A stretch of 64,000 nt of DNA from Caryophanon sp036309765. GTDB taxonomy: Bacteria; Bacillota; Bacilli; Bacillales_A; Planococcaceae. The stretch covers positions 4,675 through 68,674 of the forward strand of contig JAXJTE010000240.1 of assembly GCA_036309765.1 (NCBI GenBank), read 5' to 3'. Made by a program: the position numbers and the translations under genes. Positions 1 to 8,975 of the stretch are shown in pieces; within the stretch, counting starts at the first letter, position 1, and the number at the start of each line of letters is the position of its first letter. Below the pieces are notes generated by a model. The model was not told the DNA's origin. It saw only the letters and a list, made by a program, of their open reading frames with translations, and ran no database searches.

Positions 1-176
1 GCGAAGGCATGGCAACGACAAAAACATGTGCGCACGGTGCGGAATCACGCGTTATTTTATCAGGTACAAAAGTGCGCGAAATGTTACGTGCAGGTGAAAT
101 TCCACCGTCAACATTTAGCCGTAAAGAAGTAGTAGAAGTATTAATTCGTGGCTTACGCGAAGAAGCAACGGTGTAG
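1..176 (+). CDS. sat: Sulfate adenylyltransferase, C-terminal end (partial)
   Basis: Open reading frame entering from the left edge in frame 3 and ending with TAG at 174-176. The visible 57 residues contain SGTKVREMLRAGEIPPSTFS and RKEVVEVLIRGL, typical of the C-terminus of ATP sulfurylase, which makes adenylylsulfate (APS) from sulfate and ATP. Only the tail is in the window, so the active site cannot be inspected. cysC, the next enzyme of sulfate assimilation, starts 9 bases downstream, which supports the call and suggests one transcript. Confidence 0.9.
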   Translation, partial: EGMATTKTCAHGAESRVILSGTKVREMLRAGEIPPSTFSRKEVVEVLIRGLREEATV

Positions 177-185
177 GAGGCAATT

Positions 186-779
186 ATGAGCACAAACATT
201 ACATGGCATGACGCTTCAATTACAACAGCAGAGCGTCGCGAGCAAAATAAACAGCATAGCTTAGTCTTATGGTTCACAGGTTTATCGGGTGCAGGGAAAT
301 CAACAGTGGCAAACGCATTTGCACGCAAGCTGTTTGACCTTGGCAATCAAGTAACGGTTCTTGACGGTGACAACGTGCGTCACGGCTTAAATAAAGATTT
401 AGGCTTTGATGAGGATAGCCGTAAAGAGAACATTCGTCGCGTCGGCGAAGTGTCAAAATTATTCGTAGAAGCAGGTCAAATCGTCGTGACGGCGTTTATT
501 TCACCGTACCAAGCAGACCGCGATACAGTCCGCGCGTTATTAGCAGAAGATGAGTTTTTTGAAGTGTTCGTTGATTGCTCATTAGAAGAGTGCGAGCGCC
601 GCGATCCAAAAGGCTTATACGAAAAAGCACGCGCAGGTCAAATTCCGAACTTCACAGGCATTTCAGCGCCGTACGAAGCACCGGTAAAACCAGAAGTGAC
701 GTTAAACACAGAAAAGTTCTCTGTAGAAGAATGCGCGGAGCAATTAATCGCGATTTTACAAGAGAAGAAATACATTTAA
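186..779 (+). CDS. cysC: Adenylylsulfate (APS) kinase
   Basis: 197 residues, normal for the family. Phosphorylates APS to PAPS in assimilatory sulfate reduction in the cytoplasm. The P-loop GLSGAGKST lies at residues 32-40, followed by LDGDNVRHGLN (APS-binding region), FISPY and the lid-like KGLYEKARAG segment. The ATG follows AGGAGG at 176-181 with good spacing. It lies directly after sat, so the two are probably cotranscribed. A rho-independent terminator follows at 911-953. Confidence 0.96.
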   Translation: MSTNITWHDASITTAERREQNKQHSLVLWFTGLSGAGKSTVANAFARKLFDLGNQVTVLDGDNVRHGLNKDLGFDEDSRKENIRRVGEVSKLFVEAGQIVVTAFISPYQADRDTVRALLAEDEFFEVFVDCSLEECERRDPKGLYEKARAGQIPNFTGISAPYEAPVKPEVTLNTEKFSVEECAEQLIAILQEKKYI

Positions 780-910
780 TTGCATCTGTTAGCAATGACT
801 GAGCGTTCTATGCGGCTCGCGTTCAGCCATCATTGCTACAGAGGCTGTTTACATGTAAGCTAATGGAGTGAGTAGATGACTCCAACAGCATATCTTTTCA
901 TCGATAGCAC

Positions 911-953
911 AAAGCGCCATTCGAAGCGGCATTGTTTCGAGTGGCGCTTTTTT
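911..953 (+). terminator. Rho-independent terminator after cysC
   Basis: Inverted repeat AAAGCGCCATTCGAA / TTCGAGTGGCGCTTT followed by a run of T. The rest of the 324-base gap 780-1103 holds only an imperfect inverted repeat near 790-838 without a T-run. Confidence 0.85.
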
Positions 954-1103
954 TCGTTGTATAAGCCGTATAAAAACGGTATCATTTTAATCACGTTTAG
1001 AAACATCCACACAGTGTTTCCGACAGAAGTTGTGTTAAAATAGAATGCGAACGATTGGACGAACATGATGTGTTTTGCATCATTTTATTGGAGGTTATTT
1101 TTT

Positions 1104-2477
1104 ATGCAAGCTAAGTGGTTACAGGCCACTACAGAAAATGCGAAGGCGACACCGGTTTTATATATGGAAACGATTGAAGTCCCGCATCTTTCTGCATTAT
1201 CGTTTTTTGCGGCAGGGAAAGAGCAGTTCGCACAACAACGATTTTATTGGCAAAATCGAGAGAAAACATTTACGCTTGTTGGTCTTGGTCATGCATATAC
1301 AATGACATTTGAAGGCGAGCAAGGACGCTTCGATCATGTGGAACAACAATGGCAGCAACTAACAGCGACGATGCATAAAGAAGGAATCACGCACGTGCAG
1401 CCGATGCTGTTTGGTGGTTTTACGTTTGACCCGTCAAATACAATACAAAGTGAGTGGGCGTCATTTCCAGATGCTTTTTTTGCGCTCGCAACATACCAAA
1501 TTATCGAACAGCACGACCGCTGCTTCGTGTCGATTCATGTCGTATCACCTACGCCGGTAACAGAAACGATGTGGCAGCAACTTCGCGATGAGCGAGATGC
1601 GTTAATTGCGAGCGTCGCAGGTGATGTCACGTACGAAAAACCTGTGGCGACAAGCTATTTTGAGCCGCATAAAATTGATTATTTCGCATCGATTGACCGT
1701 GTCACAGCACTCATTCAACAAAAAGAAGCACAAAAGGTTGTCATCGCGCGACCGCTTGCGTTAACATTTGCAAAACATATTGAAGCAGAGCAAGTGTTAG
1801 CACAAATTGTCGAGGAGCAGCCGAGCAGCTATTTATTCGGGCTAGAGCATGAGGAGTTATTTTTCTTTGGGGCATCACCAGAGCGTTTAGTGAAGGTCGA
1901 TGCGCATAAAGCGTATTCATCATGCGTGGCAGGCTCGATTAAACGTGGTGCGACAGTAGAGCAGGACGAACAGCTCGGCGCATCACTGCTTGCGGATACG
2001 AAAAATTTAGAGGAGCATCAATACGTTGTCGACATGATTGCAAAAACATTCCAGCAAACTTGTCATAACGTCACGTTCCCGAATAAACCACAGCTATTAA
2101 AGATTCGTGACATTCAGCATTTATTTACACCAGTTGAAGGTGATTTAAAGGACGATGCGACGATTTTAAGCTTAGTGAAATATTTACATCCAACACCTGC
2201 GCTCGGTGGGGTTCCGCGTGAGGCGGCGATGGCCATTATTCGTGAAAACGAGCCGATGAATCGCGGCTTATATGCAGCACCGATTGGCTGGATGGACGCA
2301 GAAGGAAACGGCGAATTTGCAGTGGCGATTCGTTCTGCTGCGATTGTCGGACAAGATGCGTTTTTATATGCGGGTGGTGGCATTGTTGGGGATTCAACGG
2401 CGCAATCAGAGTATGAGGAAACGTTAGTAAAATTTAGACCGATGCTACGTGCATTAGGAGGGAATATACATGAGTGA
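1104..2477 (+). CDS. menF: Isochorismate synthase, menaquinone-specific
   Basis: 457 residues from the chosen ATG at 1104, which is preceded by TTGGAGG with good spacing; an in-frame ATG at 1065 lacks a ribosome site. Converts chorismate to isochorismate, the first committed step of menaquinone synthesis. The C-terminal half is a chorismate-binding domain with GASPERLV, a GSIKRG segment and the final GGGIVGDSTAQSEYEET signature. The stop overlaps the menD start by 8 bases, indicating translational coupling. Anthranilate synthase and PabB share this fold, but the menD-menH-menB neighbours settle the assignment. Confidence 0.95.
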   Translation: MQAKWLQATTENAKATPVLYMETIEVPHLSALSFFAAGKEQFAQQRFYWQNREKTFTLVGLGHAYTMTFEGEQGRFDHVEQQWQQLTATMHKEGITHVQPMLFGGFTFDPSNTIQSEWASFPDAFFALATYQIIEQHDRCFVSIHVVSPTPVTETMWQQLRDERDALIASVAGDVTYEKPVATSYFEPHKIDYFASIDRVTALIQQKEAQKVVIARPLALTFAKHIEAEQVLAQIVEEQPSSYLFGLEHEELFFFGASPERLVKVDAHKAYSSCVAGSIKRGATVEQDEQLGASLLADTKNLEEHQYVVDMIAKTFQQTCHNVTFPNKPQLLKIRDIQHLFTPVEGDLKDDATILSLVKYLHPTPALGGVPREAAMAIIRENEPMNRGLYAAPIGWMDAEGNGEFAVAIRSAAIVGQDAFLYAGGGIVGDSTAQSEYEETLVKFRPMLRALGGNIHE

Positions 2478-4185
2478 GCGTGAATTATTAACGTCGTATG
2501 TGTATCGCTTAACGAGCGCGTTATATGCAGGTGGAGTGCGTCATGTTGTCGTCAGCCCTGGCTCGCGTTCAACACCGCTTGCATATGCGTTCGCATCGAC
2601 GAAGGAGCTAACGCTGCATCGCCAAGTAGACGAGCGTGCAGCGGCGTTTTATGCGCTCGGCTTAGCGAAAGCAACGAATAAGCCAGTCGTATTACTATGC
2701 ACATCTGGTACAGCAGCGGCGAACTATTTCCCAGCGATTATCGAGGCGAAATATGCGCGTGTGCCATTAATTATTTTAACGGCGGATCGTCCGCATGAGC
2801 TGCGTGAAGTCGGCGCACCACAGGCGATTAACCAAGTGCAGCTGTACGGCGAGCACGTGAAATGGTCCGTTGATTTTCCGATTCCAGATGCAGCATCGCA
2901 AACATTGCCGTTTATTACACGTCATACGGCGCGTGCGCTTCTCATTGCGACGAGCGCACCATTTGGTCCCGTGCATATCAATGTACCGTTCCGTGAGCCG
3001 TTAACGATTGATTTTCGCGAGCAGCTTGATGAGGTGCACGTTTCACTTCATCGAGGAGAGCTTGTGCCATCAGCGGATACGCAGCTGGCACTCGCCACGA
3101 TTTTAAATGATACGGAGCGCGGCATACTCATTGTCGGTGAGCTGCCGCTTCAAACGGATTTATCGCATGTATGGGCGTTCATTCGTGCGCTGAAGTGGCC
3201 AGTGCTAGTCGAGAGCTTATCGAACTTGCGCGGTAACATTCCACTTGATTGTCGTGATTACATCATGGCGACGTATGATGCGACGTTAAAAAGTGAAGCG
3301 TTTACAAGCGTCGTTGCACCACAGACCGTTATACGCATCGGAGCACAGTCGGTTTCGAAATTCGTACAGCAATTTATTACGAATGCAAATCCTATGCATT
3401 ACATCGTTGTTGATGAGGACGCGATGTTCCGTGATGCAACGGCGATGGCTTCGATGATTATACACGCACAGCTCGGCGCATGGCTAACAGAATTGCCGCT
3501 TGAACCGAACATTGAAGAAGCGTACGTGCATGAATGGCGTGACGTTAATGAGCTAGCGATGGAATACATCGAAAACTATATGAACGGTGCAGAAGATGAA
3601 GGGGCTGCGATGTGTCATTTACTTGCAGGCATTCCAGAAGCAACGGACGTATTTGTTAGCAGTAGTATGCCGATTCGTGATATTGACACGTTTTTCTTGC
3701 CGACGACACGCGACGTGCGCATTTTTGCGAATCGCGGCGCAAACGGCATTGATGGCGTCATATCAACAGCGCTCGGTTTTAGTCAAGGCAATGAACGTAA
3801 TACCGTACTCGTCATTGGCGACTTAGCGTTTTTACACGATACGAGCGGGTTACTCGCAACGCGTTATCAGCAGTGCGACATCGATATCGTTGTCATGAAC
3901 AATGACGGCGGGGGCATTTTCTCGTATTTACCACAGGCGAGCGTGCCGCAGCATTACGAGCAATTATTTGGTACACCGACTGGGCTGACGATGGAGCAAG
4001 TGGCGAACATGTATGAATTTGAATACGTGCCGATTCACGACGTTTCACAGCTATATGACGTCATGCAACAAAAACGTCAGCACATTCGTCTAATAGAAGT
4101 ATTTACAAATCGCGAGGACAATACGTTTGCACACCGAGCGCTTTGGCAGCGAATTATACAGGGGGTCAAAATATGGCAAAGTTAA
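2470..4185 (+). CDS. menD: SEPHCHC synthase (MenD)
   Basis: 571 residues. Thiamine-diphosphate enzyme joining isochorismate and 2-oxoglutarate to give 2-succinyl-5-enolpyruvyl-6-hydroxy-3-cyclohexene-1-carboxylate. Visible features are the N-terminal GVRHVVVSPGSRSTPLAYA segment, the glutamate-bearing VDERAAAFYALGLA segment, and the metal/ThDP-binding region beginning GDLAFLHD and continuing to NNDGGG at about residues 449-480. It starts within the last codons of menF and its end overlaps menH by 13 bases, so the block is a coupled operon. Confidence 0.97.
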   Translation: MSERELLTSYVYRLTSALYAGGVRHVVVSPGSRSTPLAYAFASTKELTLHRQVDERAAAFYALGLAKATNKPVVLLCTSGTAAANYFPAIIEAKYARVPLIILTADRPHELREVGAPQAINQVQLYGEHVKWSVDFPIPDAASQTLPFITRHTARALLIATSAPFGPVHINVPFREPLTIDFREQLDEVHVSLHRGELVPSADTQLALATILNDTERGILIVGELPLQTDLSHVWAFIRALKWPVLVESLSNLRGNIPLDCRDYIMATYDATLKSEAFTSVVAPQTVIRIGAQSVSKFVQQFITNANPMHYIVVDEDAMFRDATAMASMIIHAQLGAWLTELPLEPNIEEAYVHEWRDVNELAMEYIENYMNGAEDEGAAMCHLLAGIPEATDVFVSSSMPIRDIDTFFLPTTRDVRIFANRGANGIDGVISTALGFSQGNERNTVLVIGDLAFLHDTSGLLATRYQQCDIDIVVMNNDGGGIFSYLPQASVPQHYEQLFGTPTGLTMEQVANMYEFEYVPIHDVSQLYDVMQQKRQHIRLIEVFTNREDNTFAHRALWQRIIQGVKIWQS

Positions 4186-5009
4186 AGAGTAATGGTTATG
4201 ATGTTGCAGTCCGTCAATGGCACGAACACCAATCACGTATCGTCGTTTGTTTGCACGGTTTTACAAGCTCTAGTGCAACGTGGGAACATGTAGCACAGCA
4301 ACTGCCTGACTACCGCATTATTGCGATTGATTTGATTGGACACGGTGAAACATCTGCCCCAGTGGACGCATTTAACTATCGTATGGAAGCTCAAGTGGCG
4401 CTCTTACATGATGTACTGAAGCAATTAAATGTACAGCAATTTACGCTGCTTGGTTATTCAATGGGTGGGCGCGTCGCACTTAGCTATGCGCTCGCTTACC
4501 CGCAACAAGTTGAGGCACTACTGCTTGAAAGTGCATCACCAGGCTTAGCGCATGAGTACGAACGCACAGCACGTAAACAAGCAGACGACGCGTTAGCCGC
4601 ACGCATTGAGCAGTACGGTATCGAGGCATTTGTTAATGAGTGGGAGCGCGTGCCGCTGTTTCATACACAGTTGACATTATCAGCTGATGCACAGCAAGCA
4701 ATTCGTAACGAGCGTTTAAGTCAGCGTGAAGTCGGCTTAGCGAACAGCTTACGCGGCATCGGTACAGGCGTGCAGCCATCGAACTGGCATCGCTTAGACG
4801 AGCTAACAATGCCGGTCATTTTATTAACGGGTGAGCTCGATGACAAGTTTGGTTTGCTAGCAGAAAAGATGCAGGCATTTTTAACAGAAAGTGCGCATAT
4901 CGTCGTGCCAAACGTCGGTCATGCAATTCATGTGGAAAATCTCACACAATTTGCTACAATAGTAAAGGAAGCGCTTCAGCTGACAGAAACAAAAAACTTG
5001 ATTATTTAG
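4173..5009 (+). CDS. menH: SHCHC synthase, alpha/beta hydrolase (MenH)
   Basis: 278 residues from ATG at 4173, chosen because AGGGGG precedes it; the upstream TTG at 4143 lies inside menD without such a site. Eliminates pyruvate from SEPHCHC. Alpha/beta-hydrolase fold with oxyanion HGFTSS near residue 30, nucleophile elbow GYSMGG near residue 97 and a late histidine in VGHAIHVEN near residue 250. Position between menD and menB matches the Bacillus men operon. Confidence 0.94.
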   Translation: MAKLKSNGYDVAVRQWHEHQSRIVVCLHGFTSSSATWEHVAQQLPDYRIIAIDLIGHGETSAPVDAFNYRMEAQVALLHDVLKQLNVQQFTLLGYSMGGRVALSYALAYPQQVEALLLESASPGLAHEYERTARKQADDALAARIEQYGIEAFVNEWERVPLFHTQLTLSADAQQAIRNERLSQREVGLANSLRGIGTGVQPSNWHRLDELTMPVILLTGELDDKFGLLAEKMQAFLTESAHIVVPNVGHAIHVENLTQFATIVKEALQLTETKNLII

Positions 5010-5021
5010 GAGGAACAATTC

Positions 5022-5840
5022 ATGACTCGTGAATGGACTACACTTCATACATATGAAGATATTAAGTACGAGTACTACAACGGCATCGCGAAAATTACGA
5101 TCAACCGTCCAGAAGTACGCAACGCATTCCGCCCGAAAACGACAGCGGAATTAATCGACGCATTTACACGTGCACGCGACAACGAAAAAATTGGCGTTAT
5201 TATTTTAACAGGTGAAGGTGAGCACGCATTCTGTTCTGGCGGCGACCAAAAAGTACGCGGTCACGGCGGTTACGTAGGCGACGACCAAATTCCTCGTTTA
5301 AACGTATTAGATTTACAAACGTTAATTCGTAAAATTCCAAAGCCAGTTGTCGCAATGGTTGCAGGCTATGCAATCGGTGGCGGTCACGTATTACACGTAG
5401 TATGTGACTTAACAATTGCAGCGGAAAACGCGAAATTCGGTCAAACAGGACCAAAAGTTGGCTCATTCGACGCAGGTTACGGCTCAGGCTACTTAGCTCG
5501 CATTGTTGGTCATAAGAAAGCGCGTGAAATTTGGTACTTATGCCGTCAATACGGTGCACAAGAAGCACTTGAGATGGGCTTAGTCAACACAGTTGTTCCT
5601 TACGCTCAGTTAGAAGACGAAACAGTACAATGGTGTGAAGAAATGCTTCAAATGTCACCAACTGCTCTACGTTTCTTAAAAGCTGCAATGAACGCAGATA
5701 CAGACGGCTTAGCTGGTATTCAGCAATTAGCTGGTGACGCAACACTTCTTTACTACACAACTGATGAAGCAAAAGAAGGTCGCGACGCATTCAAAGAGAA
5801 ACGCCAACCTGACTTCGGTCAATTCCCACGTTTCCCTTGA
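5022..5840 (+). CDS. menB: 1,4-dihydroxy-2-naphthoyl-CoA synthase
   Basis: 272 residues, typical length. Crotonase-superfamily enzyme that cyclises o-succinylbenzoyl-CoA. Key segments are NRPEVRNAFRPKT, FCSGGDQKVRG, GYAIGGGHVLH (oxyanion region) and GPKVGSFDAGYGSGYLAR. The start follows AGGAGGAAC. It is the last gene of the tightly packed men block; a terminator at 5861-5897 follows and menE lies about 500 bases further on, after repeats. Confidence 0.97.
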   Translation: MTREWTTLHTYEDIKYEYYNGIAKITINRPEVRNAFRPKTTAELIDAFTRARDNEKIGVIILTGEGEHAFCSGGDQKVRGHGGYVGDDQIPRLNVLDLQTLIRKIPKPVVAMVAGYAIGGGHVLHVVCDLTIAAENAKFGQTGPKVGSFDAGYGSGYLARIVGHKKAREIWYLCRQYGAQEALEMGLVNTVVPYAQLEDETVQWCEEMLQMSPTALRFLKAAMNADTDGLAGIQQLAGDATLLYYTTDEAKEGRDAFKEKRQPDFGQFPRFP

Positions 5841-5860
5841 TTTATACGACGTAGCAATGA

Positions 5861-5897
5861 AAGCTGTCCGAGAAGCGATTTTCGGGCGGCTTTTTTT
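5861..5897 (+). terminator. Terminator after menB
   Basis: AAGCTGTCCGAG / TTCGGGCGGCTT stem with wobble pairs and a seven-T run. It separates menB from menE, so menE may need its own promoter or read-through. Confidence 0.75.
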
Positions 5898-5933
5898 ATG
5901 TTTTAAATAGGGAATTACAAGCATGTTGATTAA

Positions 5934-6040
5934 CGATTCAATTGGCAGACGTATTTTGCGGCTCGCGTTGCTCCTGTAGTTACTCGTCGCAAAAAGAGTT
6001 TTCGCTTTTCCTGCTGGAGTCCGCCTCTCGTTCAAAGCAA
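5934..6040. repeat. Intergenic repeat, family A/B copy 1 (partial)
   Basis: Shares GGCTCG..GTTGCTCCTG, TTACTCGTCGCAAAAAGA and TTCCTGCTGGAGTCCGCC with the copy at 23965-24128. It lies between menB and menE. No coding potential is supported. Confidence 0.7.
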
Positions 6041-6082
6041 CATGCCAAATACCGTATACTATTTAACATATTTGATCACGTA

Positions 6083-6306
6083 TGTTGATTAGCCCCTTTT
6101 ATATAGCGGCATCGCTGTTTTCAGTCTCTAATTGGAATGGCGAGCGCTATTTAGTTGGCTGTGAGCGCCGCGGCGAGACTTCTTGGGGAAAAGCTCGTGA
6201 CTCAAGACCCCGCAATCGTGAGGTACGAACAGTGAGGAGGCTTGAGCCGAGCCCCAGAAAAGCGAAGCCGCGTGAAGCAAACAGCTGCATCATTGGCTAA
6301 TCAACA
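6083..6306. repeat. MITE-like intergenic repeat with terminal inverted repeats, copy 1
   Basis: About 224 bases bounded by TGTTGATTAGCC and its complement GGCTAATCAACA. A second element with the same ends lies at 15922-16116; both continue inward with CCCTTTTATATA-like sequence and carry an internal GAGACT...CTTGGGGAA...CTTGAG core. No transposase is present. A 72-codon ORF inside is judged spurious. Together with 5934-6040 it fills the 518-base gap 5841-6358. Confidence 0.75.
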
Positions 6307-6358
6307 CGTTTGATATTCAGTATATATAGTAAAAAACCTTTTACAAGGAGGAAGCACC

Positions 6359-7798
6359 ATGGAACAAATACCAAACTGGCTCATGCAGCGCGCACACTTA
6401 ACACCACAGCGCGAGGCATTACGCTTTGAAGGGCATAGCTGGACGTTTCAGCAGCTACACGACGATGCGCTACAGCGCGCACGCAAACTGACGCATTGTG
6501 GTGTGCAACAACATACGCGCGTTGCCATTCTCGGCTACTCGACCGCACAGCTTGTGAAAATCATTTACGCAAGCATGCATTTACAGCTCGAACTGGTCAT
6601 GTTAAACAACCGTTTAAGTGAAGAGGAGCTACAATATCAGCTAGAGGATAGTGAGGCGACAGTTGTCCTTATTGATGAGCGATTCGCATCAAGCGTTACG
6701 CATAGCTCAGTGCTGACGTTTTCTGAAGTGGAGCAAGCAGACGAAGCGGACGTTCACATTTCACCGATGTGGCATCACGATGCGACGATGACGATTATGT
6801 ATACATCTGGTACGACAGGCTACCCAAAAGGAGTACGTCAAACGGTGCGCAATCATGAAGCATCGGCATTAGCATCAGCGCTCAATTTAGGGATGCGTCA
6901 CGACGATGCGTGGCTTTGTGCGACACCAATTTTCCACATTAGCGGATTTTCAACGTTAACGAAGTCGCTCATGTACGGCATGACCGTTGATTTGTATGAA
7001 AAATTTGATGTGGTCGCCGCAGCAAAAAGCATTGCGAATGGTCGCGTCACGATGATTTCGGTCGTTGCATTAACGCTCGGACGTTTGCTTGATGTCATGG
7101 AAGATGAGCAGATTGTTGCACATTCACGCTTCGTCGCATGTTTAGCAGGTGGTGGCCCGATTCCGCATGCGTATTTAAAACGCGCACAAGCACTGCACAT
7201 GCCGGTATTACAAACGTACGGCATGACCGAAACCGCTTCGCAAACGACGACGTTACAAGCAGATGAGGCGTTCGTCAAGCTCGGTTCAGCAGGGAAGCCG
7301 CTATTTTTTAACGCCATTCGTATTGACGGCGCGACGAAGCCGGGCGAAGAAGGCGAAATTTGCATTCAAGGACCGCATGTAACACCAGGCTATATTGGAC
7401 GCTTTGCTGAGCGACAAACGACGACAGACGGCTGGCTATATTCTGGCGACATCGGTTATATCGATGAGGATGGCTATTTGTTCGTTGTTGACCGCCGCGC
7501 TGATTTAATTATTTCCGGTGGGGAGAATATTTACCCAGCGCAAATTGAATCGGTGTTACATAGCCACCCAGCCGTGCGAGAAGCAGGTGTGTGCGGTTTA
7601 GCAGACGTTTTATGGGGGCAAGTGCCAATCGCATTCGTCGTCGTCAAACAACACGTGACAGTCGAGGAACTACATGAACATTGCAAACAAAAGCTCGCGA
7701 AATACAAAGTACCGACTGCGATTTACATTGTGGACGCATTGCCACGTAACGGTGCGAATAAACTGCTACGACGCGAACTATCGACGTTATTAAAATAA
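6359..7798 (+). CDS. menE: 2-succinylbenzoate--CoA ligase
   Basis: 479 residues, ANL superfamily. Activates o-succinylbenzoate to its CoA ester, the substrate of MenB. Seen: the AMP-binding loop MYTSGTTGYPKGV near residues 146-158, YGMTETASQ, YSGDIGYIDEDG, and a C-terminal catalytic lysine region PRNGANKLLRR. The start follows AAGGAGGAAGCACC. It is separated from menB by repeats but keeps operon order. menC (o-succinylbenzoate synthase), which follows menE in Bacillus subtilis, is absent here. Confidence 0.95.
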   Translation: MEQIPNWLMQRAHLTPQREALRFEGHSWTFQQLHDDALQRARKLTHCGVQQHTRVAILGYSTAQLVKIIYASMHLQLELVMLNNRLSEEELQYQLEDSEATVVLIDERFASSVTHSSVLTFSEVEQADEADVHISPMWHHDATMTIMYTSGTTGYPKGVRQTVRNHEASALASALNLGMRHDDAWLCATPIFHISGFSTLTKSLMYGMTVDLYEKFDVVAAAKSIANGRVTMISVVALTLGRLLDVMEDEQIVAHSRFVACLAGGGPIPHAYLKRAQALHMPVLQTYGMTETASQTTTLQADEAFVKLGSAGKPLFFNAIRIDGATKPGEEGEICIQGPHVTPGYIGRFAERQTTTDGWLYSGDIGYIDEDGYLFVVDRRADLIISGGENIYPAQIESVLHSHPAVREAGVCGLADVLWGQVPIAFVVVKQHVTVEELHEHCKQKLAKYKVPTAIYIVDALPRNGANKLLRRELSTLLK

Positions 7799-7800
7799 AG

Positions 7801-7835
7801 AGAGGGAGCGATGCATGTAGCAAAGCTCCCTTTTT
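7801..7835. terminator. Shared terminator between menE and the zinc-binding lipoprotein gene
   Basis: GAGGGAGC / GCTCCCTTTTT stem lying between two converging genes; the T-run serves menE. Confidence 0.7.
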
Positions 7836-7836
7836 A

Positions 7837-8862
7837 TTATTGTAATGCTGTTTTTAACGTTTCAATGTTTTCACGCATAAGCGATAAATAGTCCGCATCG
7901 CTTGCTACGTCCTCTTTCGTTAACACGCTTAAGTTGTGAAGCGTTAACGACTCTGCGCCGATTTCATTTTTAATGACTTCAGCTAAGTTTGACGATACGT
8001 TTTGCTCAAATAAAATGTATTTCACGTTTTGTTCTTTTGCCGCGTCCACAATCGTCGCTAGTTCTTTTTGAGACGGCTCTGATTGTGAGTTTAAGCCGGC
8101 AATTGGTACTTGCGTAAAGCCATACGCACCTGCAATGTAGCCAAATGCTGCGTGTGACACGAAGAACGTTTTGTTTGGCACTTCTTCGCTTAACGCGTTA
8201 AATTCTGCATCTAACTGCTGTAAGTCGGCAATGAGCGCGTCGTAGTTGGCTGCAAACGTCGCTTCTTGCTCAGGAACAGCTTCAATTAATTTATCTTTTA
8301 CTGTTGCCGCAAGTGTTTGGGCAATCGTTGGTGAAAGCCATACGTGCGGATCGTGTGCGCCGTGGTCATGCTCGTCTTCATGTGCTTCTTCACCTTCATG
8401 GTCGTGCGCATCTTCCTCATGTGCATGCTCGTCATGTGAATGTCCCTCGCTCACATGTAGCTGTTCTTCTGTAATATTCGTTGACGTCGGTACAAGTGCT
8501 ACGTTTTCGTTCGCAAGTGTTTTCTCGGCGTTTTCAACGAATCCTTCAAGCCCTAAGCCGATGTAGAAAAATAAATCTGCATCTGCAAGCTTCATCATAT
8601 CTTGTTGTGTCGGCTCGAATGAATGCTCGTTTGCGCCTGCTGGGTAAATCGATTGTACGTTGACGAAGTCGCCACCGATGCGCTCAGCGAAGTAGCTCAG
8701 TGGATAAACCGTCGTATACACCGTTAACGTTTCCTCAACCGCTTCTTCCTCTTTTTCGGCTTGCTCTGCTGCGTTATCGTTCGTCGTCTGTTCCTCTTTG
8801 TCGCCACATGCCGCAAGTAACATCGCCGCTAATGCCGTCGTTGCTAAAAATCGTTTTTTCAT
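7837..8862 (-). CDS. Zinc ABC transporter substrate-binding lipoprotein (ZnuA/AdcA type)
   Basis: 341 residues from the ATG at 8862, preceded on this strand by GAGGTG; the longer reading to 8928 adds 22 residues ahead of the signal peptide. The N-terminus MKKRFLATTALAAMLLAACG is a lipoprotein signal with lipobox LAAC. Cluster A-1 family: TVYPLSYFAERIGGD, then a long His/Asp/Glu-rich loop (about residues 148-178), then DPHVWLSP and FVSHAAFGY. The His loop is typical of zinc-specific members. No permease or ATPase gene is adjacent, so those subunits must be encoded elsewhere. A Zur-like palindrome lies just upstream. Confidence 0.92.
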   Translation of the reverse strand: MKKRFLATTALAAMLLAACGDKEEQTTNDNAAEQAEKEEEAVEETLTVYTTVYPLSYFAERIGGDFVNVQSIYPAGANEHSFEPTQQDMMKLADADLFFYIGLGLEGFVENAEKTLANENVALVPTSTNITEEQLHVSEGHSHDEHAHEEDAHDHEGEEAHEDEHDHGAHDPHVWLSPTIAQTLAATVKDKLIEAVPEQEATFAANYDALIADLQQLDAEFNALSEEVPNKTFFVSHAAFGYIAGAYGFTQVPIAGLNSQSEPSQKELATIVDAAKEQNVKYILFEQNVSSNLAEVIKNEIGAESLTLHNLSVLTKEDVASDADYLSLMRENIETLKTALQ

Positions 8863-8884
8863 GTATGTCACCTCATATAATTTC

Positions 8885-8905
8885 AAATAGTAATCGTTAC
8901 GTTTT
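8885..8905. promoter_or_regulatory. Probable Zur operator
   Basis: AAATAGTAATCGTTACGTTT(T), a 9-3-9 near-palindrome, closely fits the Bacillus Zur box as I recall it (AAATCGTAATNATTACGATTT). It lies 23 bases upstream of the zinc-binding lipoprotein start, where repression by zinc would be expected. Confidence 0.75.
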
Positions 8906-8930
8906 AATTGACGTTCATAACTATACAATA

Positions 8931-8975
8931 ACGAAAAAAAAAAAGCAAGCCTTCGAAAGTTATTTTTTCGAAGGC
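8931..8975 (-). terminator. Terminator overlapping the end of yidD
   Basis: On the minus strand GCCTTCGAAA / TTTCGAAGGC followed by a long T-run (A-run on the plus strand). The stem covers the last codons of yidD. Confidence 0.7.

Noticed and set aside
860..1066. Minus-strand 68-codon ORF before menF
   Set aside because: It crosses the cysC terminator and the menF upstream region and has no ribosome site.
6082..6300. 72-codon ORF before menE
   Set aside because: It is contained in the MITE-like repeat and translates its inverted core; no ribosome site.
8246..8566. Ser/Cys-rich plus-strand ORF
   Set aside because: It is the antisense of the His-rich loop of the zinc-binding protein, so its composition is a mirror of that loop.
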